Shown here: piece after piece, positions 22,536 through 31,192 of the stretch
Position numbering within the stretch: position 1 is the stretch's first letter
Layout: the number at the start of each line of letters is the position of its first letter
Translations under genes and position numbers: made by a program
Assembly: GCA_031430435.1 (NCBI GenBank)
Contig: JANPBM010000005.1
Coordinates: forward strand, 11,366-75,365
From: JANNVK01 sp031430435
GTDB lineage: Bacteria; Acidobacteriota; Blastocatellia; Pyrinomonadales; Pyrinomonadaceae
Length of the DNA: 64,000 bases
Direction: 5' to 3'
Notes under the pieces: generated by a model
The model's input: the letters and a program-made list of their open reading frames with translations, nothing else
Told to the model about the DNA's origin: nothing
Databases searched by the model: none

Positions 22536-23189
22536 ATGGAAACGAATCTTAGCGGTAACTTTTACGCATACAAAAAATATCTCTCTTGGGATATGAAAAA
22601 AGGGCTTTTGGAAAATCCCGCGAACACGCGAATGATAGCATTTCCAAATTGCTTTATGGTCGGTCTGCTGGAAGGATTAGAAGACGAATGCGGACAGGCT
22701 TGGACGGTAGTTATGTATCGTTGCGGCGAATGGTGGGGAAAACGCCAAATGCAGCGAATGGAAAAAACTCTGGGTAAGCATTTCGGCAATCCTTTGCACG
22801 AACTCCCGACGGTGCAAGTTCACGCGACCGTTATGGAAGGTTGGGCAACTGAAGGCTGGGGCAGACTAAAACTCGACTTGGATAACCTTCAACACGGTTT
22901 TATTTTCGCATCGGTTTCAAATTCGCCGATCACCGAGGCTTTTATGAATTCCGAATTGGATGCCAGAAAGCGTCCGGTCGATTTTCTGACCGCAGGCGCT
23001 TTAGCCGGAATGTTTTCTCATGCCTCCGATTCAGAATTAGTCGGTTATCAAATCGCTTGTGTTACGCAAGGAGCAGAAACCAATGAATTCTTGATCGGTC
23101 AAAAAGAGGTTTTGGACGACGTTCAGAATATGGTTAAAAAAGGAATGAACGCCGCCGAAATTTTGGCAAGTTTGACGCAGGCGCATTAA
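22536..23189 (+). CDS. V4R-domain protein (copy 2)
   Basis: A 217-residue paralogue of the protein at 20681. Shared landmarks are MVGLLEGLEDECGQAWTVV, EGWATEGWGRLKLDL, LTAGALAGMFSHASDSELVG and IACVTQGAETNEFLIG. In this copy the second Cys of the V4R core is replaced by Asn (TNEFL versus DFCKFI), so the two may bind different ligands or metals. GAGG lies 10 bp before the ATG. It is the second V4R gene that BBAG-type clusters are known to contain. Confidence 0.83.
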   Translation: METNLSGNFYAYKKYLSWDMKKGLLENPANTRMIAFPNCFMVGLLEGLEDECGQAWTVVMYRCGEWWGKRQMQRMEKTLGKHFGNPLHELPTVQVHATVMEGWATEGWGRLKLDLDNLQHGFIFASVSNSPITEAFMNSELDARKRPVDFLTAGALAGMFSHASDSELVGYQIACVTQGAETNEFLIGQKEVLDDVQNMVKKGMNAAEILASLTQAH

Positions 23190-23331
23190 TATAAATCTCG
23201 TAATTTACTGACAAACCGGGCTGAAAAGATAACGCTGTCCGCTTCGGTTTTTATGAGTGGTATGTTTTACCTCCGCCTTAATTCTGTCCGGCTTATTTTG
23301 TCAATAAATTTTAATATTAATGGAGTATGTA

Positions 23332-24804
23332 ATGTCTAACCAATCTCTCGAAAGTACGTTGTCAATTGCCTCTTTAGTCCGAAGTGTTGCAGAAACACAA
23401 GAAATCAACATCACTCTCGGGTTTTACAAACTGATAAATGAAATCGGTCACGGCTCATTCAGTCATGTTTATGAGGCAATTGACAACAGAACCGGAAACC
23501 GTGTCGCGGTCAAGCTCTTTAATTCAGAGATAAGCGGCGACGGGTTTGTACGCGAAGTAGGTTTAGGGATGGGTTTATTACATCCTAACCTGTTGTCGGT
23601 TATTGATTTAGGTTACGCACCCGATAAAAAAAGATATGTGGTTTATCGGCTTGCACATGGCGGTTCACTTCGCCCGAAAATGAAACAAAGGGGAATAACT
23701 CGTGCTTTTATAAGCAATTACATTACCCAAATTTCTCGCGGTCTGAGCGTTCTGCACGCCAAATCGGTTGTTCACCGCGACATCAAACCCGAAAATATGC
23801 TGTTTGACAGCGAAAGTCCGTTTTCCCTGCTTCGTTTGATCGATTGGGGAACAGCGGAAATCGTTAATAAACAGGAGGCTAAAGGCGAAATGGGTTCGCC
23901 TGCTTATATGTCGCCGGAACAAATAAACGGCTCCTGCGATACACGGGCTGATATTTATTCGGTCGGCGTTATTGCCTATGAATTACTTTTTGGTCGCCGT
24001 CCGTTTGTGGGCGCGCCGATAGATGTTTTACGCGGTCATCTTAAAGAAATTCCGGATTTTACAGGAATTTCCGGAGAAATGGAAGCTGTTTTGCGGAAAG
24101 TTTTGGCGAAAATACCTGATGAGCGTTACCAAACCGTCAAAGATTTTTACTTTGAATTTGAAGCTGCTTTGTCAGGAGATAAATTTGCTTTTGACAAGAA
24201 TTTTGTGACCAATAAGGGGAAAAAGCAATCTGAAATGGCAGTTGATGATCTTTCCGGCTGGGTTGTCAACAGAAACGCGGATTCTGTCGGTTTTGAAGGA
24301 GACAACGCTCCGAATTTTACATTTGAAGTTATCGGAGCGGCTAAAGCGGCTCTTTCCGGAGCGTCGCTGATTCAATTTGCCGTGAGAGATGATGTAAATC
24401 TTTTTTACGGGTTTCAAGATAAAGTAAATCAAGTCAAATCACCGCTTTACGGAATGCCGCCGGTTGCCGCCATAAGAAAATTTAACGGCGATGTTTGGAC
24501 AATCAACGGAGCTTCAAACCCGACTTTGACCGGCAGAAACTATTTGGGCGAAATCGTCAAAGAAATTCGACTTTCGCAAAATCTGTCGGATATTTTCTCG
24601 TTTAATTCGCAAAAAAGAGAAAAGTTATTAGGCATCGACCTTAATCGAAAAACTCTGTTTCTTTTTGATATTGATGAATCAGGCAACAGTTTCAAAACTG
24701 TCAAACTCGAAGTGGAGATCAAAGCGGTTTCCGCTTCCAAAGAAAAGATTATGGTTGAAACGGTCGAGGGAACAAAACATTTTGTTCAAGACGAATTTAT
24801 TTGA
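23332..24804 (+). CDS. Ser/Thr protein kinase with unknown C-terminal domain
   Basis: The 490-residue protein has a Hanks-type kinase domain (about 28-285): IGHGSFSHVYE glycine loop, VAVKLF with the ATP-binding Lys, HRDIKPEN catalytic loop and SPAYMSPEQ activation-segment end. The metal-binding DFG is DWG. Residues 300-490 are a beta-rich domain without a family match. A GGAG at 23322-23325 fits ATG 23332, not 23320. The kinase next to V4R, FeS and globin genes parallels SpkG (Slr0152) in the cyanobacterial slr0144-slr0152 operon. It may phosphorylate the PATAN/roadblock or globin proteins. Confidence 0.85.
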   Translation: MSNQSLESTLSIASLVRSVAETQEINITLGFYKLINEIGHGSFSHVYEAIDNRTGNRVAVKLFNSEISGDGFVREVGLGMGLLHPNLLSVIDLGYAPDKKRYVVYRLAHGGSLRPKMKQRGITRAFISNYITQISRGLSVLHAKSVVHRDIKPENMLFDSESPFSLLRLIDWGTAEIVNKQEAKGEMGSPAYMSPEQINGSCDTRADIYSVGVIAYELLFGRRPFVGAPIDVLRGHLKEIPDFTGISGEMEAVLRKVLAKIPDERYQTVKDFYFEFEAALSGDKFAFDKNFVTNKGKKQSEMAVDDLSGWVVNRNADSVGFEGDNAPNFTFEVIGAAKAALSGASLIQFAVRDDVNLFYGFQDKVNQVKSPLYGMPPVAAIRKFNGDVWTINGASNPTLTGRNYLGEIVKEIRLSQNLSDIFSFNSQKREKLLGIDLNRKTLFLFDIDESGNSFKTVKLEVEIKAVSASKEKIMVETVEGTKHFVQDEFI

Positions 24805-24811
24805 GGTAGAA

Positions 24812-25564
24812 ATGAGCGAAAATCCATATCTTCCGCTGCAAACGGAACACGACAATCTAATCGGGAAAATCAGCAACTTGCGTGGGTATCGCGAGCTTGA
24901 AATTCCGTCCGAATTTCGTTACTTAAAAGGAGCTTACGGAGCCAAAGAGTTGGAATGGAAAGCCTTTGCTTTTGCCGCCGAAGGAATAATTTACGGCAGA
25001 ATTGTTCTGATCGAAGGCGTTGATTCGTGGATAAACAACATCATCATTTATCCCGAAGACGGTTTTGCCGTGCCGATTTTAGGCATTGAAATGCTCGGTT
25101 TTCGTCACCGAATTCATTTGATCGTGGCAGATATTTTTCCTTTACTCAAAGAAGACGAAAATTTAATGGACGAAATCGGTTTTAAGTTTGATGACGTTGG
25201 CGAAACTCCGCCGATGCCGAAATGGGCGCCGAAAATTTTTTCCCGCACACCTGTTTTCCGTAAACCGCGCAACACCGAAGATATTCAAACCGCCGCCGAT
25301 GCAATGCGTGAAGTCGGTGAAAAATGGCTCCGATTTGCCGAATCTGCCAAACCTCTTGACGACAAAGATTCGGCTCAACAAATTTGTCGAAAAAGAGATG
25401 ACTATATTGCTCATCACGCCGAGGACGAACCTGCCAAGCCGTTTTTAACCCGTACTTTCGGAGAGGAAACAGGATTACGCCTAGTCAATGAATTTCTATT
25501 CCCGTCCAGTTGGGAAATAATCAGGTCAAAACTATGGAAAACAAACCGCAAATCGGCATCGTAG
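24812..25564 (+). CDS. Ferredoxin-dependent bilin reductase homologue (pre-PcyA type)
   Basis: The 250-residue protein has the FDBR hallmarks: a beta-sheet core with NNIIIYPEDGFAVPILGIEM, which parallels the 'P-x-[YF]-x-[LV]-P-[IM]-[FL]-G' segment of PcyA/HY2. LIVADIFPL follows, and the C-terminal AKPFLTRTFGEE...LVNEFLFP matches the family ending. It would reduce biliverdin using ferredoxin electrons. By eye the PcyA His88 position is Asn and the Asp105 position is Glu, so chemistry may differ. GAGGT lies 4 bases before ATG. It overlaps the coiled-coil gene by 31 bp. No heme oxygenase, which would supply biliverdin, is seen nearby. Confidence 0.78.
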   Translation: MSENPYLPLQTEHDNLIGKISNLRGYRELEIPSEFRYLKGAYGAKELEWKAFAFAAEGIIYGRIVLIEGVDSWINNIIIYPEDGFAVPILGIEMLGFRHRIHLIVADIFPLLKEDENLMDEIGFKFDDVGETPPMPKWAPKIFSRTPVFRKPRNTEDIQTAADAMREVGEKWLRFAESAKPLDDKDSAQQICRKRDDYIAHHAEDEPAKPFLTRTFGEETGLRLVNEFLFPSSWEIIRSKLWKTNRKSAS

Positions 25565-28269
25565 CACCCGAAGCCGACATCACAATTTTATTTTCGGAAT
25601 TAGGAAAAAAATCTCCGATAGTTTTCTCTCTGGCGGATATTTTGCCCGTGCCTTTTGAAACCGAATCATATCCGTTTGTTTTGGGCGGAGCCGACGGAAT
25701 TATTATTGCCGCGCGAATTGAGCAAGCAAAAGACATTGAGAAAATCGTCGAAATAGTCAAAACTTGTAAGTTAGTCCGCCGAACCGACCGTTTTCACACC
25801 TTGCTTGCCATAGTTTTATGGGGTGCGGCTGCCGATGAAGCCGCACTCGGCATTGCTCATCCAAATGTTTTAGTTTGTAATTCAAACTCTAAACATCTTC
25901 CGCCTACCGAAGCATTGGCGAAGATTTTGCAGACTGAGGTTCCGAGTATTGAAACTCTTGATTGGATTGACAGATATGAATTTATCGCCAACCGATTTGC
26001 GCTGAAAAAAGTAAACCAACCTGATGGCGACACGTCCGAAAAGTTGAAATCTTTGGAAGCCGATAAGCAACATTTAGAAAATCAACTTGCTCGATTAAAA
26101 GAAGGTTTTGCAAAACAAAACGATGAAAAGATAAATGCTTTGGACGATGCCAAGCAAAATGCGGAAAATCAATTTTTGCAGATTAAAACAGAATTTGCCG
26201 CAGAAAAAGATGAAAAACTGAATGTTTTGAAAGCTAACCGGGATTTGGAAAATCAACTTATTCGGCTGAAAGAAGATTTTGCTGTCCAAAGTGATGAAAA
26301 ACTGGAAGAAAACGCAAGTTTGGTAAAAGAACTCGCCAATTTGAAAAAAGATTTGGCGGCGCAAAACGATGAAAGAGTAAAATCTTTGCAGAAAGCCGTT
26401 AAGATTTTAGAAAAAGAGATTACTCGATTAAACGAAAACCTTGCCGAGAAAAATGGTGAATTTGAACAATTTATCACCTTAAAAAATTCCGAGCTGGAGG
26501 ATTTGCGAAACAATCAAGAGGACAAAAAGAAAATAAAGGCTTTGCAAGAAACCAACCAAAGTCTGGAAAAAAATCTTATCCAAATAAAAGAAGAATTAGA
26601 AATACTAACCAATGAGAAAATAATCTCTTTGGAAGAAGCTAACCAAAGTCTGGAAAAAGAAGCGGTTCAATTAAGAGAAGAGTTTGCCGTCCGAACGGAT
26701 GAAAAAGCAAAGGCTTTGGAATCCCGACAGGATTTAGAAAATCAACTTGTTCAGTTAAAAACAGATCTGACAAAAGAAAGTACTGAAAAGCTGGATTATT
26801 TACAAGCGTCTAACGAAAACTTGGAAAATCAACTTGCTCGATTGAAGCAGGATTTAGAAAGCCAAGCTAATCAACAAACAAATGACTTGGAAAAAGCCAA
26901 GCAAAGTTTAGAACAAGAACTTGCCCAAGCCAATGAAGAGTTTGCCGCAAAATCCGAAGAGTTTGAAAAAGTTTTCTTATTAAAAAATTCCGAGATAGAA
27001 GAGTTGCAAAAAAACGGTCTTGAAGAAAAGATAATCAGAGCGTTGCAGGAAGACAACCAAAATCTGGAAAATCAGCTTACTCGGTTAAAGCAGAATTCGG
27101 AAAGCCAAGCCAATCAAAAAATAAATGCTTTGGAAGAAGCCAAGCAACATTTAGAACAAAAACTGGCTCAAGCCAATGAAGAGTTTGCCGCAAAATCCGA
27201 AGAGTTTGAAAGGATTATCTTATTAAAAAATTCCAAGATAGAAGAACTGCAAGAAAGTAGTCTTGAAGAAAAAATCATAATCTCTTTGCAAGAATCCAAC
27301 GAAAGTTTAGAACAAGAACTTGCCGTGTCAAAAAAAGAGTTTGTCTCAAAATCCAAAGAGTTAGAAACTCTGATAAGTCTGAAAGATATTATAATTGAGG
27401 ATTTGCAGACAAATCAGGCAAAAGACAATCAAATTTTGGAAGAGCAACTTGCTCGGTTAGAAGAAGATTTTGCCGCCCAAAACGACAAAAAAATAACGCT
27501 TTTAGAGAACGACAATAAAATTCTAGACTATCAACTTACCCAGTTGAAAAAGGACTTTGCCACGCAAACCGATGAGTTTGAAAAACTTGGTTCTCTAAAA
27601 AATGCCATGATTGAAGATTTGCGAATCAGACACGGCGAAGAAAATAAAAAACTGGCTGTTCTGGCAGCCGGACTTAATGATGAAATTTATGAACTCAAAA
27701 CGAAGAATATTCCGGATATTGCCCGACTTGAGAATGAATTGTCGGCTAAAACCGAGCAACTTGGGAAAGTTGTAATCTTGCAAGCCGAGCAAAACAAAAA
27801 GTTAGAAGAAAGTGCCGGCAAAATCAAAGAACTGCAAGCGGAAAAAACCGACATTTCAAATCGTGAAAACTTGTTGCAAAAAGATTTAAGCGACTTAATC
27901 ATTCATTTGCGAGAGGAATTTGTTAATTCCAGACACGAATTAACGGGTAAAGACACGGAAATTCAACGTTTAAGAGAACAGTTGGAGCGTCAAAACGAAC
28001 TAACCGAAGTTGTGCTGAAAAGCACCAAAGGAGGAGATGTCGCCGCACTCCGGCTGGAAATCGACAACGAATTCTCCGACGACAAACCTCTTTATCAGAT
28101 TTATTCGCAACTCTCTCTGTTGCGTAAAGAGTGCGAATTTTTATTAGAAGAAAAAGAGAGTCTTCAACGAAGTTTGGACGTAACCAAAGAGAATTCGTTT
28201 TCTCTTCGGGAGGAGCCGAAAATAGCTGAAACCGGTAAATTTTTTGCTGAGGAATTGCTTGAAATATAA
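25534..28269 (+). CDS. Large coiled-coil protein (911 residues)
   Basis: Residues 1-165 form a globular alpha/beta domain (IGIVAPEADITILFSELG... DRFHTLLAIVLWGAA) that I cannot assign. Residues about 170-830 are an uninterrupted charged coiled coil of repeated units of the type LENQLxRLKEDFAxQxDEK, and the ending (GEIDNEFSDDKPLYQIYSQL-like region) is globular. It resembles filament- or scaffold-forming cytoskeletal proteins. It starts inside the bilin reductase gene, so is coupled to it. A role in positioning vesicles or a sensory complex is speculative. Confidence 0.75.
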   Translation: MENKPQIGIVAPEADITILFSELGKKSPIVFSLADILPVPFETESYPFVLGGADGIIIAARIEQAKDIEKIVEIVKTCKLVRRTDRFHTLLAIVLWGAAADEAALGIAHPNVLVCNSNSKHLPPTEALAKILQTEVPSIETLDWIDRYEFIANRFALKKVNQPDGDTSEKLKSLEADKQHLENQLARLKEGFAKQNDEKINALDDAKQNAENQFLQIKTEFAAEKDEKLNVLKANRDLENQLIRLKEDFAVQSDEKLEENASLVKELANLKKDLAAQNDERVKSLQKAVKILEKEITRLNENLAEKNGEFEQFITLKNSELEDLRNNQEDKKKIKALQETNQSLEKNLIQIKEELEILTNEKIISLEEANQSLEKEAVQLREEFAVRTDEKAKALESRQDLENQLVQLKTDLTKESTEKLDYLQASNENLENQLARLKQDLESQANQQTNDLEKAKQSLEQELAQANEEFAAKSEEFEKVFLLKNSEIEELQKNGLEEKIIRALQEDNQNLENQLTRLKQNSESQANQKINALEEAKQHLEQKLAQANEEFAAKSEEFERIILLKNSKIEELQESSLEEKIIISLQESNESLEQELAVSKKEFVSKSKELETLISLKDIIIEDLQTNQAKDNQILEEQLARLEEDFAAQNDKKITLLENDNKILDYQLTQLKKDFATQTDEFEKLGSLKNAMIEDLRIRHGEENKKLAVLAAGLNDEIYELKTKNIPDIARLENELSAKTEQLGKVVILQAEQNKKLEESAGKIKELQAEKTDISNRENLLQKDLSDLIIHLREEFVNSRHELTGKDTEIQRLREQLERQNELTEVVLKSTKGGDVAALRLEIDNEFSDDKPLYQIYSQLSLLRKECEFLLEEKESLQRSLDVTKENSFSLREEPKIAETGKFFAEELLEI

Positions 28270-28768
28270 TCAATCCGGTTTTATTTTCAAGACACAAAAC
28301 TTTTTGATAAAACAATCTAAACAGTCAAAGTTTACAAAACAAGAAACTTTTTAAAATAAGCGACTGATAAACAAATCAAAACTTTGCCTCAAAAAAGCGG
28401 AAATGAATTGATTTGCCGAACTATTACCAAGCGATATGGAAAGTAGTCGGTATTTATTCATTTCCCCGCCGGCAAATATGCAATAATAGGTGAATAAAGC
28501 CTTGCCGAAGATAAAAGAAACCGACGCGAAAATTCGAGAAATGCTCAAAAGCGAGACGCAAGTTAAACGGCAGAACAGGCTTCGGGCAGTAATTTAATTG
28601 TCTGCAAAGGCTCCGGAAGCAACATCGCTGAAATAGTTTCAGTTTCAGCACCGGAAAAATATTTTAGAATCTAAAAAGAAATTCATCAACCAATCGTCGA
28701 TAAATATAAAATAAAAATCGATTTTGGTATCAAGCTGTTGCATAACTGATAGCGGGAATGCGTATAAG
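28270..28768. other. 499-bp intergenic region
   Basis: No intact gene. It holds the degraded transposase-like remnant at 28502-28700 and a short AT-rich stretch after the coiled-coil gene. No convincing terminator was found downstream of 28269. Confidence 0.5.
28502..28700 (+). pseudogene. Probable remnant of an HTH/IS630-like transposase N-terminus
   Basis: In one frame, the codons read ETDAKIREMLKSETQVK then RQNRLRAVI, a stop, LSAKAPEATSLK, another stop and FQFQHRKN. This resembles the helix-turn-helix start of IS630-type transposases (R-L-x-A-L-x-L-L...S-L). Two in-frame stops make it non-functional. No terminal inverted repeats were found; the assignment is weak. Confidence 0.28.
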
Positions 28769-29041
28769 ATGAACGAAACACACGATTGCCCGATTTGCTC
28801 GGCTGAAATTTATCATTGGAAACGTTACCCGAACCAAGTTTGCGAACGTTGTCAAAGCAAAACCGCCGATGCTTACGGTCGCCGTTTAAAATTTTCAAAT
28901 ATCGGATTATCGGGCGGATTGCAAGCGGTTTATTTAGACACCGGAGCAGAATATAATCGCCGGCTTTGTTATATCGACGGGAAAAAATGTTTTGTTAATG
29001 AACATCATTTCGGCGGAATCGTGGTTGAAATCGTAAAATGA
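28769..29041 (+). CDS. Small protein with a CPIC...CERC zinc knuckle
   Basis: A 90-residue protein starts MNETHDCPICSAEIYHWKR and has CERC about 15 residues later, forming a probable zinc ribbon. The C-terminal half is beta-rich (GGLQAVYLDTGAEYNRRLCYIDGK). I do not recognise the family. The start is at 28769; longer readings lack support. It overlaps the next gene by 4 bp. Confidence 0.6.
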   Translation: MNETHDCPICSAEIYHWKRYPNQVCERCQSKTADAYGRRLKFSNIGLSGGLQAVYLDTGAEYNRRLCYIDGKKCFVNEHHFGGIVVEIVK

Positions 29042-29382
29042 AAATTCAAATTATTAACTCGATCGGGGCGATTTTTTGTCTTTTGCTCGGCATTGCGGGA
29101 TTGTTTTTCCCAAATGCAACGGCAAAGTTTGTCGGCATAATCGCCGGCAAAGAACGCGGAAAATCCGAAATCAGGCCAACTTACGGCGGAATTTTTGTCG
29201 GCATCGGAGCGGCGGCGTTATTTTTCCGAGACGCAAATGTTTTTACCGCCGTCGGAATCGGTTGGGCATTTGCGGCAATCGCCCGAATTTTCGGCATCGT
29301 GATTGATAAAGAAGCTCATAAACTGAATTTCGGCGGCGTAGTTTTTGAAAGTTTAGTCGCAGTTCTGTTACTTTGGAGATAA
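29038..29382 (+). CDS. DUF4345-like membrane protein
   Basis: The 114-residue protein has four hydrophobic segments and the motif EIRPTYGGIFVGIGAAALF, characteristic of DUF4345-like small membrane proteins. It may be an uncharacterised integral membrane protein of the inner membrane. It is coupled upstream (ATGA overlap) and 2 bp before purE. Confidence 0.65.
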   Translation: MKIQIINSIGAIFCLLLGIAGLFFPNATAKFVGIIAGKERGKSEIRPTYGGIFVGIGAAALFFRDANVFTAVGIGWAFAAIARIFGIVIDKEAHKLNFGGVVFESLVAVLLLWR

Positions 29383-29384
29383 TT

Positions 29385-29876
29385 ATGAATTCTGAAAAAC
29401 CGATAGTTTCAATAATTATGGGCAGTAAATCCGATTGGGAAACGATGAAAAACTCATCGGATATTCTCACGGATTTCCAAGTTTCGCACGAATGCAAAGT
29501 TGTTTCGGCGCATCGAACGCCCGATTTAATGTTTGAATTTGCAAAAGCTGCCGAATCTCGCGGAATCGAAGTTATCATCGCAGGCGCAGGCGGCGCGGCG
29601 CATCTGCCCGGCATGTGCGCCGCGCAAACGTGCGTTCCCGTGCTTGGCGTTCCCGTCCGGAGCAAAGCGTTAAGCGGAATGGATTCGCTGCTTTCAATCG
29701 TCCAAATGCCTGCCGGAATTCCTGTCGGCACAATGGCAATCGGCGATGCGGGAGCAAAAAATGCCGCACTTTTGGCGATTGCTATTTTGTCGAATACACG
29801 AAAAGATTTGCGTGAAAAATTAAGGGAATTCAGAGCAATGCAGACACAAAATGTTTTGCGCGCGGAATTGGAATAA
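29385..29876 (+). CDS. purE: PurE, N5-carboxyaminoimidazole ribonucleotide mutase
   Basis: The 163-residue protein has the PurE signature: IIMGSKSDWETM at the phosphate site, SAHRTPD at the catalytic His region, AGAGGAAHLPGM and PVGTMAIG. It moves CO2 from N5 to C4 of the purine precursor ring in de novo purine synthesis. I place the start at ATG 29385, with GGAG 6 bases upstream; a TTG at 29373 would add 4 residues. No purK is visible in the window. Confidence 0.95.
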   Translation: MNSEKPIVSIIMGSKSDWETMKNSSDILTDFQVSHECKVVSAHRTPDLMFEFAKAAESRGIEVIIAGAGGAAHLPGMCAAQTCVPVLGVPVRSKALSGMDSLLSIVQMPAGIPVGTMAIGDAGAKNAALLAIAILSNTRKDLREKLREFRAMQTQNVLRAELE

Positions 29877-29879
29877 ACT

Positions 29880-30191
29880 ATGACACCGAAAGAGATTACG
29901 CAAATTATCGAACGCGAGATAAACGGCGATTGGGAACTTTCAAATTTGCACGGCTGCGATTTGAAAAAATGTTTGGTTACGCCTCAGAAAAAACTTTATG
30001 TTGAATGTTTCAGTAAAGCCGAAAATTATGAACTTTGGCTAGTACTTGAAGAATGTACCGAAACATTCGATGGTTATAAAATAGTCTTTGATGAAAAAAG
30101 AAAGGAATTCGGTTTGGCGATGTCAACTGTCGAAAGAGATTGTTTCTTAGGTTTTTACGGAACGTTTTTGGAAACTTACGAATCAATGTGA
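29880..30191 (+). CDS. Hypothetical protein
   Basis: A 103-residue soluble acidic protein, 3 bp after purE. It has a strand-rich middle (KLYVECFSKAENYELWLVLEE) and an aromatic C-terminus (RDCFLGFYGTFLETYE). I do not recognise a family; its close spacing suggests co-transcription with purE. Confidence 0.55.
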   Translation: MTPKEITQIIEREINGDWELSNLHGCDLKKCLVTPQKKLYVECFSKAENYELWLVLEECTETFDGYKIVFDEKRKEFGLAMSTVERDCFLGFYGTFLETYESM

Positions 30192-30215
30192 AAGCAGTAA
30201 AAGAGTTTTTCCGGT

Positions 30216-30707
30216 TTACTTTTTCAACTCGCGCGGCGTGATTGCAAAATCCAAAACTCCGCATGTTGTCGTAATGTTCGCCCACGATTCGATTTCTAAA
30301 TCGATTTTTGCCAAAGTCGCGGTCGGCATAACTTGAATTTTTTCGGTCAAAACTCTGATAAGTTCTTCGAGTCCGGGATTGTGTCCGACCAACAGAATCG
30401 CATCAAATTTATCGTCGATTCCGGAGATAATGTGCAGCAATTTCATCACACTTGCTTCGTAAATTCCGTCTTCAAATTGTATTTCGCGCTTGATTTCGCA
30501 ACTTTCTTTGACTAAAATCGCGGTTTGTTTCGCGCGTTTGGCAGGTGAACTCAAAACCGCGTCGATGTTTAAGCTCAAGCGAAACATTTCCTGTCCGATA
30601 AGTTGAGCGGCTTCGAGTCCGCGTTTATTCAGCGGTCGCTCAAAATCCGACAATTCGGCGTTTTCCCAACTCGACTTTGCGTGTCTCAAAACCAAAAGAC
30701 TTTTCAT
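30216..30707 (-). CDS. sixA: SixA-type phosphohistidine phosphatase
   Basis: The 163-residue histidine-phosphatase-fold protein starts MKSLLVLRHAKSSW with the catalytic RH(A/G) pair, has FERPLNKRG and later LLVGHNPGLEEL with the second catalytic His. SixA removes phosphate from His-phosphotransfer domains. The start is taken at 30707, where homology begins; the longer reading has no family match. It is the last gene of a minus-strand set (DUF2490, membrane protein, SnoaL-like). Confidence 0.88.
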   Translation of the reverse strand: MKSLLVLRHAKSSWENAELSDFERPLNKRGLEAAQLIGQEMFRLSLNIDAVLSSPAKRAKQTAILVKESCEIKREIQFEDGIYEASVMKLLHIISGIDDKFDAILLVGHNPGLEELIRVLTEKIQVMPTATLAKIDLEIESWANITTTCGVLDFAITPRELKK

Positions 30708-30718
30708 ATTTTCGGGGT

Positions 30719-31192
30719 TTATTCTTGTTCGTTTGCGATAAAATCTTGTAAATTTTTTAACGCGGTTGCCTTGACTTTGTTTTTCAGCATTGGTGTCCAG
30801 CCAAGTAAAACGCCGGTAATTCCTAATGCTTGACTCGTCCATTTATAAAAATTAAACGAGTCTTTGTGCCTAATAATCTGACCGTTTGCGAATGTAAATT
30901 CGGCTTTGATGCGATTTTCAACTCGTTTTCCCGTTACTGAAAACGTATATTTTGCAATCCATTCGCAACTGCCGCCGGTTTCGTTTGCCGAAACATTTTG
31001 AAAATTCAGCTCCAAATCTTTACCTTTGACACACAGCATTTTCCACATTGCTTTCGTTTGCAAAGCGTCCAAATTTATAAATGCTTCGTCTGAAAACCTT
31101 GCATCATCGGCATAGCATTCGCCCATTGTTTGGTAATCACGGTTTTGAAACGCGGTGTAAAATTTGTGAATTATTTTTTCGTTGTCGTTCAT
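30719..31192 (-). CDS. SnoaL/NTF2-like protein
   Basis: The 157-residue protein starts NEKIIHKFYTAFQNRDYQTM and AECYADDARFSD-like pattern, the NTF2/SnoaL cone fold. It is typical of small polyketide cyclase-like or ketosteroid isomerase-like proteins of unknown substrate. Its start overlaps the membrane-protein gene by 4 bases. Confidence 0.75.
   Translation of the reverse strand: MNDNEKIIHKFYTAFQNRDYQTMGECYADDARFSDEAFINLDALQTKAMWKMLCVKGKDLELNFQNVSANETGGSCEWIAKYTFSVTGKRVENRIKAEFTFANGQIIRHKDSFNFYKWTSQALGITGVLLGWTPMLKNKVKATALKNLQDFIANEQE

Noticed and set aside
23193..23300. Terminator or sigma-54 promoter before the Ser/Thr kinase
   Set aside because: Only a 6-bp stem with a 26-base loop, and no TGGC/TTGC pair at the right spacing.
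20171..25564. Light-harvesting phycobilisome genes
   Set aside because: Only one globin without linkers, lyases or photosystem genes; fits the non-photosynthetic BBAG cluster better.
26095..27902. Minus-strand Cys/Phe-rich frames opposite the coiled-coil gene
   Set aside because: They mirror the heptad codons of the plus-strand gene and lack ribosome-binding sites.
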